From Selaginella moellendorffii (Eukaryota > Streptophyta > Lycopodiopsida > Selaginellales > Selaginellaceae), in contig NW_003314284.1 of NCBI RefSeq assembly GCF_000143415.4, positions 1,406,984 to 1,470,983 of the forward strand: a stretch of 64,000 nucleotides of DNA, given 5' to 3'. Of this stretch, positions 21,031 through 33,073 are shown piece after piece. The notes below the pieces were generated by a model. It was given only the letters and a program-made list of their open reading frames with translations, was not told the origin of the DNA and ran no database searches. Made by a program: the position numbers and the translations under genes. Within the stretch, counting starts at the first letter, position 1; every line of letters starts with the position of its first letter.

Positions 21031-22670
21031 ACAAGTTGATATAAAACGTTGGTGCTATCATTAATATAGCAAAAAAAATTATGATTACCACAAGGCTTAT
21101 TACCATCTAAAATATTCCACAATCAACATATCCATTGCTTGTCCTTTTGAGCAGTCATGACTTGGTAAAACATTCTCTAGTAATAGAGGGGGTAAACCAT
21201 CCATATGAAGGCATAACATGTGCTATCTTTCTATATTTATAGAGAGTATATTCATTGCTATTAACTATAGTGGGAATTGAATTTGGAAACCTTTGCTTAT
21301 AGGATTTGATTTAAGACCTACTATGCACATAGATGGATCTTAAGAACTTTGTGTTTAGAATGTTCAACACAAATCGATCTTTTTCTTATCATTACTTTAA
21401 TATTTTATTAAAAGGTTTGTTGTCTTCCCTTCTTTTCATAATGAGCTCTTGGCAATTTAAAAACTCTAATGTTAATGGCTTTCTCAGATCTTCTTCTTTA
21501 GCTCCAGCTAAATTTCAAAACTTTATGAAAGTTATATCAAGTGTTCAAGCAATCTAATATAGCACACCACTCATTGTTCTAGCAAATTATTTATAATAAC
21601 TTCTTGGTTTTAAGCCAAAACTTAATATGACAGAAAAATTTTATGGCATAAAGTTTGAGTTCTATATATTCCTTGTAAGTTAGGCTTTAAATTGTTATAT
21701 AGCCTTACCAATATTCCACTCCAACTTTTTATATATAACTAATCGATCTATTATTATTGGGATACCCTTTTCTTGGTTCTCCACCTTTTTGAGAAAAGTA
21801 GACATGAATCACAAGAATATTTTAAAAATATTCTATAACCTGTGGGATTTAAAGCTGGAACACCTTAAAGGTTGGGAGGTTAGCTTAGGTTTGTTCCTTG
21901 TTTGTTTCATTAGTATCAGATTAGCACATTCTTTTGGGGATTGTAAAGGAATGGGATATAGATCTTGATGAAGAGTATAACATTAGTGATAATGGCTATG
22001 ACAAGGGGGAAGAATCTCTTAATAATGTTGATACATGGTAAGGATGCTAAATTATTGAGGTTCAAAACAACATAAAGAAGCTAAGGATTTTGTCAATCTC
22101 ATTAAAGATTTTTTACTTGGCATAGACCCTCAAGGGTTGAATCAATATCATGTCTATGATTACTATTGGTATGTCAAACATGCCAAGGATTATAGTATCA
22201 TGGAATGGAAGTTATTACCAAATGTTTATGATAGATAAAGGGTTGATTCTTGGTTGGAATTGTGAGAAAGTTGTTAGTCTCACAACCTTATAAGGATAAG
22301 GTGAATATTGATTTTTTTGTTACGAATCTTATAGGCTATGATTCTTTGTGGTGGAATAACTACATCAAAACTAATTCATAGTAGACTTTCTAAAATGATT
22401 TAATGAAGGTTTTTGTCACTTTATTTTGAAAAAGTTAATGAACCAATTGCTAGAGATGAGGATGGTCCAAAGTTGAGTTGAGCTTAATTCAACATAAGTC
22501 AACTCAAGTCAACACAGTCAACTAGAAGTCTTACATAGGAAATCTAAATTGAACAAATGAAGGTTCTAGCAAACTTTAAAATATTTAAATACGTAAATAT
22601 CTGAGTTAAAATTTTCTATAAGATTGAATTGTTTAAAAAAGACAAAGTTCACGAGAACCTATCTTTTATA
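21031..22670. other. AT-rich; includes one copy of a dispersed repeat (21805-21910)
   Basis: No gene is recognised. The block AATATTTTAAAAATATTCTATAACCTG...GGGATTTAAAGCTGGAACACCTTAAAGG at 21805-21910 recurs in diverged form at 50860-50965, same orientation. It includes GGGATTTAAAGC, the palindromic AATATTCTAAAAATATT-type segment and a following TTCCTTGTTT, so it is probably the edge of an unidentified element. Confidence 0.45.
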
Positions 22671-22674
22671 AAGC

Positions 22675-22848
22675 TGTGAGTGCCTGGAATATGGAAAGGG
22701 AATACAGAAATGTGCATATCAATTAGCCCAAAAACCCTAGCTTATATACAGGAGCGAGTGGTCCGGATTGAAACCAATCTGACGGCTACCAAAATCCACT
22801 ACGCTAATATTAGTATACGGCATCGTAGCCGTACACTTGGCCCTCACA
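22675..22848 (-). repeat. 3' LTR of the Ty3/gypsy element
   Basis: 174 bp with the 6-bp terminal inverted repeat TGTGAG/CTCACA. It differs from the other LTR at 22764 (C against T at 27591) and 22780 (T against C at 27607); both differences are C/T transitions within a CpG. It overlaps a TATATA-like stretch near 22742. Confidence 0.95.
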
Positions 22849-22863
22849 TCATCCCCTCCTCTC
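22849..22863 (-). promoter_or_regulatory. Polypurine tract of the Ty3/gypsy element
   Basis: On the minus strand this reads GAGAGGAGGGGATGA directly before the 3' LTR, the usual priming site for plus-strand DNA synthesis. Confidence 0.8.
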
Positions 22864-22880
22864 GGAATAATGGAAGGCCG

Positions 22881-25800
22881 TCAGGGTTCTCTTGTAGATG
22901 GGCCGGGATCTGGAGGAACGTCAGGAGGAGGCATCGGCGGATCTGTAGACAGTATTAACTGCTCCTGATCCCTTTGTATGAAGCGTTTTAACCGCTGCAC
23001 ATGCACAATCTCTGGAGGATCGGCCTGCTGAACGTCATGCCGAACCTCATAAACTTGCGGTCCAACTTGCCGCAACACCCGATACGGTCCTTTCCACTGC
23101 GCAAGGAGCCCCTTAGATAAACCACGTACCGTAAGATGGGGAAAACGGACTAACACCAAATCATCCACTTTGTACTCCGCAGGTGGACGATGATGGGAGT
23201 TGTAGCGCCGTTGTTATCCCACTTGTACGCGGCCTAAGTGTTCGGCAGACTCTGCTCGGACAAGTGGAAGAATGCTTGTCAAATACTGATCCCATGACCT
23301 AGCATCAGGAGCTCGTGGCAATCGCGAAGGTAAACCCAGCTCTGTTGGTAAAATTGGATCATGACCATATAGAAGTTTATATGGTGAAGCACCAACAGAA
23401 CTCTGCACCCCTGTGACATAGGCATACCGAAGAGACGGCAAATAACCATCCCAATCCGAATGCTGAAAGTTCACATACTTTGCAATCATCCCTTTGAATG
23501 TCCGAACGAGCCGTTCCACTAGACCGTCTGATTGTGGATGATAAGCACTTGTAAAAGTGTGGCGTATCCCCAACCGAGATGTCAAAACATGAAATACCTC
23601 AGCCATAAATGCAGGACCATTATCCGAAAGAATCCGCTCTGGACAAGAATGCTGGAACACCACTCGATTGAGGAGGAAGTATCCAACAGCAGTTGCAGAG
23701 GCGCTAACAAGAGCACCAACTTCCACCCAACGAGTCAAGTAGTCAGAAGCAATAATAACATACTCATTGCCAGCAGTTGATCGTGGAAAAGGTCCCATAA
23801 GATCAAACACCACAAACTCAAACGGACGGGAAACTGCAATTGACTCCAACCGTCCTTCCGCAGCACAAGGGGGAGTATTACGAGCTTGGCACCAAACGCA
23901 GCTACGCACATACTGGATAATATCACGTCGCATCTCCGGCCAATAGAAAGACCTACGCAGCTTCTCAGTGACACGACGGTGTCCCATATGCCCACCTAGA
24001 ACAGGAGAATCATGGTAGGCATGGAGAAACCGCGGAATAAACACCGAAGGCACCACCAACCGTAAATGATCATCAGGATCCGTCCCCACAAAATAAAGAA
24101 GGCCATCTTCAAGGCGATATTGAGAATGTAAATGCCGGAAAGGCAAGTCATCAGCAAGTGATGCAGGATTCTCAAACCCATCTCGAAGCCTTCGAATCCA
24201 CGGCTCAATCTTTTGAGCCTCGCGAACCTCATCAAGAGAAGGTAGATCTTGCTCTGCGCCCTGTGGACACTGAACGTCAAGGACAGCAACCGCCGACGGC
24301 ACAGAATCCTCATCTAGAAAATCCACAGACGCTGGAATAACAGGTTCGTCAGAAACATGAGAAGTGAGTGGAGAAGGAAGAGGAGCTCGAGAAAGGGCAT
24401 CAACATCAGCCATAGAACTCCCTGGGCGATGAACAACATCGAAATCATATATCTGAAGCTTCAAAGCCCATCGAGCTGTACGACCAACCAGGTTCTTCCG
24501 CTTCAATAATGAAGTAACAGCAGCATGGTCACCTTCAAGTAACGTCCGAGAACCATGTAGATATGCATGAAGTTTCTCGAAACCCCAGACTGCTGCTAAA
24601 CACTCCTTCTCCGTCGTGGAGTAGTTCATCTCCGCTGGTTGTAATGTACGGCTTATGTATGCAATGGGATGGCGCTGACCAGGCACACTCGAGCTCTCTT
24701 GCATCAACACACCTCCAAGACCAATGTCAGAAGCATCCACGCGCAAAATAAAAGGTCGAGTGTAGTTAGGATATGCCAAAACCGGAGGAGTCGTCAATAG
24801 CTCTTTGAGATCCACGAACGCCCGCTCACAATCCGGAGACCAGATGAAAGATGACGTTAATGACTTCAGCAACGCTCGCAATGGTGTAGTGCGATCGGAA
24901 AGATGATCCACAAAACGACCGAGATACTGCACCTTACCCAAAAAGCATTGCACATCATTCACACATTTCGGAGTAGGGAACTTTAGAACAGCCACAAGTT
25001 TGTCAGGATCAACTTGCAAACCCTCACGAGAAATACGGTACCCAAGATAAGTTGTGTCCTTGGACCCAAACACGCACTTTGATCGCTTTAGCTTTAAACC
25101 AACATCCCGTAGCCGATCCAACACTTTACAAACATCACGAACGTGCTCCTCCCACGTCCCCTCCGAGTGGATCAAGACATCATCAATGAAGTCAGCAGTC
25201 ACTTCCGGCATATCGCAAAGAACCTCGTCCATCATCCGCTGGAAAGTTGCGGGAGCATTGTTCAAACCAAACGGCATCACCAAGAACTCGTACAAACCAA
25301 ATGGTGTACGAAAAACAGTCTTAGGAATATCTTCTTCGGCCATCGGTACTTGCCAATACCCAGAAGCAAGATCTAGCTTGGTGAACCAACGACTTCGCCC
25401 CAGACGATCTAAGAGATCAGCAGTGTGAGGAAGAGGATACACATCTGGGATCGTCACTTCGTTTAACGGGCGATAGTCGATGCAGAAACGAATACTCCCA
25501 TCAGGCTTCGTCACAAGATGAGGTTCACATGCCCAAGGACTCCGCGACTTCCGAATAACACCCTTCTCCAGCATTTCCTTGACGTTGGCTCGTAAAATCT
25601 TGATCTCCTTAGGTGACCGACGACGAACAGGAACCTTGATTGGACGAGCATCCCCGGTTGGAATCGGATGACGTGTGGCAATCTTGGCCCCAGACGATAG
25701 GTCAAATTCAAAGAGATCAGAATACTCTTTCATGAGCCGGTCAACTGCTGCAACACAAAGATCGTCGGAGGGATCGGAAAAGGGAAAAGCAGAACAAGAT

Positions 25801-26441
25801 GGAAACACAGAAGGAAAGAGTGGGGGAACAAAAGTAATGGAAGCAGAGGTAGAAGTAGAGGGACGAAGAGGTATGGAAGTGAGAGGAATGGATGAAACAT
25901 AAGGAAGTATGAGACAAGGGGGAGAAGCCTCAAAGTCACACTTGGCATGATTGCCCTGCAACCAATCCATACCAAGAATGAGGTCAAAAGCTTGACTCGG
26001 CACCACCCGCAACGACTGCAACTCAAGCTCGAGATCGCCCACACGCACAACCAGGTCCACCTCATCCCGTGCACATGCATGTGTACGGCCGTTGCCATAA
26101 AGAATGAAAACTGGTTCCGCCGCACGACGCAAGTGTAGACGACAACGTGTGGTAACAGGTCGAGCAATAGAAGATAAACTCGAACCTGTATCAACCAACA
26201 CGGAGAGAATAATAGGAGACCTCTTGTTATAAAAACGAGCTTGGAAAGTAAACACGGGATGAACCGGTGCCGAGTGAACCCCTTGATGATACTCCCGAAA
26301 GAAAGATGGAGGGGTCACTGATTTATTCGCGCAAGGTCCCTCCATTACTCGCGCGACTCCTCGTTTCCCGGATGCATCTCGGTGTCCAGACCTTCCACTG
26401 CAGCAGCACCCACGGGACGTTGCTGACGCCAAGGTCTCCAC
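22881..26441 (-). pseudogene. pol of the Ty3/gypsy element: PR-RT-RH-IN
   Basis: One frame of about 1185 codons is broken by a single TAA at about 23213. The aspartic protease motif is VLVDTGSSLSSI. Reverse transcriptase shows [41 protein letters not shown] and the catalytic FIDDVLI (usually YxDD). RNase H shows RVDASDIGLGGVL and TTEKECLAAVWG. Integrase has an HHCC zinc module (GHMGHRRV ... CVWCQ) and the D, D, E residues in VFDLMGPF, LSDNGPAF and GLVERLVRT. After the stop the frame continues through VDDLVLVRFPHLTVRGL and VYEVRHDVQQADPPEIVHVQ with no recognisable chromodomain. The start overlaps gag in a different frame, as expected for programmed frameshifting. Confidence 0.93.
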
Positions 26442-27289
26442 CTAGGAAATGGAGGTCGCCAATCCGGAAAACGACGGCAACGCCGATAAGTATGACCAAC
26501 TTCATCACACGCCCAGCAGCGAACATCACGGCCATGACCACGTCCTCACGCTTGTCCTTGGACTCGAGCAGCAGCAGCATCAACCTCCATTGGAACAGAA
26601 CCATCACCCATAGGAAGTGGAGCGGAAGGACGTGTAGCGAGAAGTGGAAGAGGCGACGTCTCATAACGTTGTGCCAAGCGAAGAGCATCGTCAAGGGTGG
26701 CAGGAGCAAGTGCATGCACAAGTCCGACAAGATCTTGACGAAGTGCTGGCCACAACATTCCTAGCTTGATCCGCTCCGACATATTTGGCTCCGCACGAAG
26801 CAAAAGACTTCAGAAACGAACGCCAAATTGCATCACTGACTCAGATGGCCCTTGGCGAAGACGATGCAATTGTTGGAAAGCATCATCACAATCATCGGCA
26901 TGTCCGAAGGCGCGTTTAAAGACGTCCGGGAGAACACTCCAATCCCCACGAGTGGCTGCGCTCAAACCATTGTACCACTGCAATGCCGTCCCTTGGAGAT
27001 ACGTGGGAAACTCACGCAAACGTCGAGCATCATCCCAAGAATGATATGTGGCAATCACCGTGAAGTGATCGAACCAATGGTACACATCATCCCCAGGATT
27101 CCCGCGAAAGAACTCCGGCCGAACGCGAGGATTAGCACCAAGAGCAGGAGGAGTTGTACCACGTGCCGTGAACGCCGCCATCAACTGAGTTTGGTTGTTC
27201 AATTGCAAGCGCATAGCATCAAGCAATTGTACCAACTGCTGCTCTAGAGTCAAAGGAGGAGATTGCGGATCTGCCATGAAGATGAACAA
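26323..27289 (-). pseudogene. gag of the Ty3/gypsy element
   Basis: The frame starting at 27289 reads MADPQSPPLTLEQQLVQLLD and then the retrotransposon gag core (PEFFRGNPGDDVYHWFDHF, LREFPTYLQGTALQWYNGL). It is followed by a TGA near 26807, PNMSERIKLGMLWPALRQDL, a second TGA near 26560, and then a zinc knuckle CWACDEVGHTYRRC (C-x2-C-x4-H-x4-C). Both stops lie in the same frame and sit where CGA (Arg) would fit the context. The frame ends near 26323 and overlaps pol by about 110 bp. Confidence 0.88.
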
Positions 27290-27484
27290 AAAAGAAAGAG
27301 CAAAAGAAGAGAGATGACAAAAAGCTAGAAGGAAATGGTAGATCTAGACAACGCAAAAAGCTAAATCTAAACCAAAAGAAAGAACAAAAGAAAGGAAATG
27401 GAAAAAGCTAGATCTAGACGATGCAAAAGCTAGATCTAAATCAAAATCCCAAATCCAAACACTCCTCAGGGACAATCAAAGGTA

Positions 27485-27500
27485 CCCCTCATCTCCACCA
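27485..27500 (-). promoter_or_regulatory. Candidate primer-binding site of the Ty3/gypsy element
   Basis: One base inside the 5' LTR, the minus strand reads TGGTGGAGATGAGGGG. It opens with the TGG needed to pair with a tRNA CCA end, but I could not assign it to a particular tRNA. Downstream, 27290-27480 is an A/G-rich leader with repeats of AAAGCTAGATCTAAA. Confidence 0.55.
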
Positions 27501-27501
27501 A

Positions 27502-27675
27502 TGTGAGTGCCTGGAATATGGAAAGGGAATACAGAAATGTGCATATCAATTAGCCCAAAAACCCTAGCTTATATACAGGAGCGAGTGGTCTGGATTGAAA
27601 CCAATCCGACGGCTACCAAAATCCACTACGCTAATATTAGTATACGGCATCGTAGCCGTACACTTGGCCCTCACA
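27502..27675 (-). repeat. 5' LTR of the Ty3/gypsy element
   Basis: 174 bp, 172 identical to the 3' LTR. It would hold the element's promoter for minus-strand transcription. Confidence 0.95.
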
Positions 27676-27679
27676 AAGC

Positions 27680-28667
27680 TATATTATTTTATTATGACTA
27701 CTATTATAGCTGTCATATTTTGATTTGACTGCTTAATATTTCGAATACTTTTATAGTTGTAGATACTATTCCTTCATTAAAAAGATTTTTTAAGGTTCTT
27801 AAAAAGATGGGAAACAAGGAAAATATAAAATCTATGAATAAGAGTTGTAGTGCCAAGGAATGTGAAAATGCTAATTTATTTTCACTACCACAATCTCTAT
27901 ATTATACTCTTGGTCCTTATTACCTATTTAGGAATGTAGAGACCATTATCACGATTCATAAAAATGCTTTTGTTACTTCTGAAACAACAGTCTAGAACAA
28001 GAAAAATGAAGAAATGAACAGCACGGCAGAAAGCACCAAAAAATCTACTCTATAAAACTTTCTATAACATTTATAATTTACATATTAATTTATATTAAAA
28101 ACTGTGTTGCCTGCCTATATCACAATCCTCTCATATGATAAGACCAAGGTATATTTTTGCAGTGAATCCTCATTAAAAGATTTTGGGAGTTGTTTGTGAA
28201 TAATAATAAAAGAATCGAAATCTTTTGAAAGACTCAAAAGTAATATCACATCAAAGAATCAACTTTATCTACATTTCCAAGACTAAAAAACAATTTCACA
28301 CAAGAGAATGGTAGTGTGCCAATGTGCTCTGCCACTATAATATGGTTTATATTTCTTTGCAGTCTATTTCCTTAAACATTTGGCATATGTAAAAAAGAAT
28401 ATATGTAGTAAAGTAGAATTTCATCATAATGATAGAGCATGTGTATACATGATAATCTAAAATTCTAGAAGCTCTTATATATACAAGCAAGCTATGATTA
28501 TGAAGCCCCATTTCCAAGACTGACATTTAAAGAATCTAAGTATTGTCAATGTCATAATAAATAAACCTTATTCCCAAGACTAAAACTTAGTATATAAACT
28601 ATTTAGAAAAATTATAGTCATCGTAGTTTTTTTGTTCTCCTTGAGCTCTTTGGAAGTTTGTATTGAA
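27680..28667. other. AT-rich non-coding
   Basis: No gene or repeat with identifiable ends was seen between the retrotransposon and the ORF remnant at 28.7 kb. The open frame at 27807-27995 has no recognisable motif. Confidence 0.4.
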
Positions 28668-29075
28668 ATGGCTCAAAGGAAAGTCGCTCCTACTCGTACT
28701 TAGGCCCCCAGCATTTTATATCAGTTTCCACCTCCATCCCCAAGTTCTACCAACATTCCACTTTCACATCCACATAATAATTCTTTTTCTATTGAGGACT
28801 TTAGTAAAGCTGAATTAGAGTTCTTTATATATAAAATTTCGAATCTTGCTACTAGAGAGGGATTGCCTCAAGTGTTTCAAGAGCAATGCCATATGTTTTT
28901 GCAAGATCTTGCTCCGGACATTGTAGGATTACTTGAAAGCACAAAACACTATTACATTTGGTCTCTAATATGCTATTTTTTTTTGGACAAGACAAATGGC
29001 TCTATGGGTTTACAAATTTTTCTTGAACACTGTAGCAATTGCTTAATGATGGGTCTAAAAAATGTGCATGTGTAG
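28668..29075 (+). pseudogene. Unidentified protein-like ORF remnant
   Basis: From ATG at 28668 the frame reads MAQRKVAPTRT, a TAG, a Pro/Ser-rich stretch, then FSIEDFSKAELEFFIYKISN, REGLPQVFQEQCHMFLQDLA and PDIVGLLESTKHYY, up to a stop at 29075. Composition is protein-like, with an acidic amphipathic helix, but I recognise no family. It faces the methyltransferase-like gene tail to tail, so it could be a third gene of the same element. Confidence 0.35.
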
Positions 29076-29689
29076 ATGTATAATAGATTCAAGAATGAGT
29101 TACGAACATATACCTACTATCGCTTTATAGTGAGAAACAACATCCCCTTAAGAAACACTAGTGCAAAATATAAGGCTTTTAGGCCACTCTATAGTGGGGT
29201 CTAAAATTACTTTATTATACTATAGTATTGTCACTATTAAAAGAAAAAATATAATAAAATGATATTAGTTATAGGTAACATACTTTGTTCTAGAAGGTGC
29301 TATCATATCATATACAATTGTTTACAAAATGTTGGAGGAGATGGCAACACACAAGTGCTACAAAGTGATAGTGACAGGTGAGAATGATAATTTGCAATTA
29401 TGATATATGACACTGACATCTGACACTTTCACAGACATTTGACATATAACAAATTTTTCATTTTATGTAAGGATGCAATTAACTTTCTTCTACCTCATCA
29501 TCAACATATTGATTTCTTTTATGTTTCCTCCTATATTAGTATTGTGGGGAAGATTCACCTTGTATTTATTAAGCCATGGCTTCTACATAGTCAAAGAGAT
29601 TTCCAAAGCCTCCAATTCTAAAAACTTCAAGTGACTGTGATCTATAAAATAGAATTAAATATTTATTAAAATTTTAATAAACATAATTT

Positions 29690-32600
29690 ACCCTTGAGGT
29701 TGGAGGCATCTCACAAGATCCTCTGAGCCGGTGTTTGAAGAAATGATGTTCTTCAATAGCAAATACTAACTTACTAAAGTCACATGCTCCCTCTACTATA
29801 AATTCGCTATTTATTGTGCAATCAATCATAGCACCATCTAGTGGGCAATAGAGCTCAAGCAAGACTTGCATTGTCGATGGAGTTCAAAATCGGTATCTTG
29901 GAAATGTGTTGTAGATTTGCTCATCCACAAGATTGGGTATGATGTTAGTGGAATTGTCATACCTGGGCAAAACACGTGCTACACGTTCGCTATTACAAAA
30001 CCCATCTGCAGAAGGTATAATAAGTCCACATCATAACCTAGAAAATAAAAATGTTTAGAAATTAGATAAAAATATAAAATACATAATCACCTTTTCAAGC
30101 TTCCCTTCGACACCCCTCATATCGATGCCAATAGGATCTATGATGCACCTAAAAGAGAATGACTTAAAATGAACTTCTACTGCACATGTTATAAGTTTAT
30201 ACATCCAGTTAGGGTTGTTCGGTATGATGAAGATGACATGGTCAACTTCGAGCATAAGTGTTTTAGACAAGAGGAATGCATCGTGCATGTGGTCAAGTGT
30301 GAGAAAGTTCCAATCCTCAACTTTCCCATTGATATTTGAAAGACCATTTAAAAAGTTGAAGAGAATGAAGTCCGCAACAGGGAGTAAGGGCCTTTGTATC
30401 TTTCAGCACCAACGGTTGAACTGGCGCTATATATCTATGTTAATGTCGTTTTCCATAAAAGATGTCAACAATCTAATGTAGGAGCCAATAAAGATACTTA
30501 CAATGCCTCGTTATGTTATTGGGGACACAAGACGAACCTAAGTGAATGAAAAAAGCAATAAATAATATAATACTGTCATATGGCATGTTGTTGATGAGAG
30601 TTCCTTCAACTCCTCTTCACGCACATCTTATCAAGTTGGAATGAAATTACTACCAATAGTCATTGCTGCAAAAAACATGTATTACCACCTTTAGTTTGTA
30701 AAATTCACATTTGCTTACCTTGAGGTTAATGTGATATTCTGTGAACCATTTGATCATCATTATTTACTGGTAGAACCTGATCCAGATCTTGGTTGTTTGA
30801 TGGTTGAATTGGAGCCTGATTCTAGCTGTCTGGTGGTGGAACATGAACTTGATCTAGAGTTTCCTCATCCTCATCTCTATCATCACTTGTATTGCCATTG
30901 TTGCTAGCATTGATAACTTCCTCGTGATCTAGTGTAAAGGTTTCCTTCCCTAGGAGCTCCAACTCCCAAAGGCATTTTATTTTCTATGCCTTCGAAACTC
31001 TAGCAAACATTGTTGGGTACATTCCTCCATCCCTTACACCCTTTGCAACAAGTTGAGTGCAAACTAGTGCCTCAAATGGCATGCCTCTATATCGAAGATA
31101 CTTGTAAACAATATATATTTAAAAAAAGTTTTAGAAATAATATTATACCTGTAAGCTGCATGTCACATAAAATAAGGCTGACCATGTTGGCAATTATAAA
31201 TTATTGTGCTTGTATAATTCTCTGGCAGCCACCCTTCTTCGATCCCTTCTAACGATGTGTTGATGTAGGTGTCGAAAGACATGAATATGCCATCTAGATC
31301 GTCATTAATGTGTGGTGCCAAGAACTTCTCACTTTCACTTATAGTTTTTGTGATGTAGATAGCCCTTCTCATCATGTTCTCAAATAGTTTTGGCAATCCT
31401 TTCTCTTTGTTCATCAAACAGACATTGAGGAACTCCAAAGTCTCTAATAATAGCTTCGATTTTGTGATATTGTAAATCATGTTATCTGGAGGTTTGTTCA
31501 CTGCAAAAGTAACATATGCATAATTGAGAAAAATGAAGTGTGATAAAAAACTTACATTCATGAGAAGAAATTTCAGCTATAGTCTTTAGCCACTCCTTCG
31601 GCCTACAATTGTTTGCAATGCATACTAATTTCTTCAACTTTGAAGACTCTACATGTTGAATTTTGTGCTCAATTTATACAAACTCAGCCGAGAGCTCTTC
31701 CCGACTCTTCTCTAGATATGCAAGTTCATAAGCATTTTGCTCGACCTTCACCAAAGACTAAAAACCAGAACAATTAAAAGAGGCCCTTATAAAATGAAAA
31801 GGAAAGACATACCTTGCACCACACAGCGAGCATAAAATTGATTGGGTTGTTGAACCAAGTTGTACTGTCATTTCGAGTGCATGAGTGCTGAATAAATGTT
31901 GCAAGATCACCATCATAATGTTGGCGGATGTTATCCTCACTCAAGTCTACCAAAAATCGAAGTTGCTCAATGTCATGGACAAAATTTTGCTTTTGAATAG
32001 CGAAGTACCCAAGCTTATATTTAAACACGACAAAACAAGTTAAAGTGGAGTTGGAAGTAAAATTATAAAATTTATACATTGATATTTTGGCAGGCCAAGA
32101 TAAGTCTGTTGACATTTAAAGGTCCCCTCACGTAGTCATGGCCAACTGGAACATTGATATGGTAGATAGGATCATCGCAAAAATGATAATTGATACACTT
32201 TATCCAAGCCCTATATTGATGGTTACTGTTAATAATTTGGAACATTGTCCCTGCAAACTATTGAGTCTTAGGATGTTTGATAAGCATGTTATCAAATTCC
32301 AAGGACTTCCTCCTCCAAATAGGATCCTAACTATTCACAATCTCAGATGTGATGGTAATGATCTCTGTTGTTCCTAACTTGCAAAAAGAGACTAGAAACA
32401 TACCAATATTCATTGCAAAGCTATTTTGTTTGAACAAGTTATATATATCTGAGTTGACATACTTGGATGCTATGCGGAAAAGGTTCATCTACTACAAATG
32501 GCAAAAGGGGATTTCTCTGATCAAGTCATAAGGGCTTGGCCACTTGAGTGCATCAAGTGTTTGGTGAATTGTTTTTTCCTTTGTCCGTATAACAGTTTCT

Positions 32601-33060
32601 TGGAAGCGCTTATCCACTATATTGTTAGGAAGTTCTACAACTTTTTCAACTCCAGGCTATTCCTTAAGTTCCCTATCGTGAACACCACTAGATTGCCCAA
32701 CTTTAGGGATTTGTGCTAGTGATGGGCTAGTGAAGAGTAAAGGTGGAGGTGGCAGTGATGATGGTGGGGGTGGTGGTGGTGGCGGTGGGAGCGGAGGCAA
32801 TAGTGGTAGTGGTGGTGGCAATGGTGGCAATGGCAGTGGTGATGATGGTGGTGGAGGTGGTGATGGTGGTGGTGGAGGTGGCAATGGTGGTGGTGGAGGT
32901 GGTGATGGCGGAGGTGATGGTGGTGTAGGCGGTGGATCTTTAAGTAAATGCGTCTTTGTTGATGTGCCAATGGACATGTCGATCGTGATGTCATTATCAG
33001 TGCCAAATTGAACTTCTTGTGTCTTCTTGGGTCGAACAACCTTTTTATATAGTACAATTT
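29690..33060 (-). pseudogene. Decayed multi-exon gene: proline-rich N-terminus, DNA N6/N4-methyltransferase-like C-terminus
   Basis: Coding tracks joined by GT/AG introns run down the minus strand. They start with a poly-proline region (33000-32700) and DNNIVDKRFQETVIRTK-like helical parts (VELPNNIVDKRFQETV, LDALKWPSPYDLIREIP). Next come FAIQKQNFVHDIEQLRFLVD, an exon with LAYLEKSREELSAEFV, KLLLETLEFLNVCLMNKEKG and EALVCTQLVAKGVRDGGMYP. The last two tracks resemble a beta-class DNA adenine/cytosine methyltransferase. PVADFILFNFLNG at about 30375 occupies the place of a DLILTDPPYG catalytic loop and is followed by HDAFLLSKTLMLEVDHVIFI. PSTMQVLLELYCPLDGAMID, then EGACDFSKLVFAIEEHHFFK and HRLRG (29870-29720), fits the AdoMet site of the type DPFaGSGT...giE.d..yf..a..R. 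At least seven in-frame stops make it a pseudogene. The methyltransferase call is inference from motif order. Confidence 0.5.
32741..32945. repeat. GGT/GGC trinucleotide-rich low-complexity tract
   Basis: About 200 bases of GGTGGT, GGTGGC, GGAGGT and GATGGT units. On the minus strand it encodes the poly-proline/serine segment of the methyltransferase-like gene, so it is a coding microsatellite and not a separate element. Confidence 0.85.
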
Positions 33061-33073
33061 TCTTTTTTTGCAA

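Larger units (their letters stand above)
22675..27675 (-). mobile_element. Nearly complete Ty3/gypsy LTR retrotransposon
   Basis: The element is 5001 bp long, flanked by 174-bp LTRs (TGTGAG...CTCACA) and by AAGC on each side (22671-22674 and 27676-27679), a likely 4-bp target duplication. Read on the minus strand it contains gag with a zinc knuckle, then protease, reverse transcriptase, RNase H and integrase in that order, the Ty3/gypsy order. A candidate primer site and a polypurine tract lie at the expected places. The LTRs differ at only two positions, so the insertion is young. Three in-frame stops disable the coding regions. Confidence 0.95.

Noticed and set aside
31163-32115. Independent small genes for the open frames at 31163-31561 and 31774-32115 (minus)
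   Set aside because: They join through GT/AG introns into the decayed methyltransferase-like gene and are better treated as its exons.
32730-33011. Glycine-rich plus-strand protein
   Set aside because: It is antisense to the poly-proline part of the methyltransferase-like gene and consists only of GGT-type repeats.
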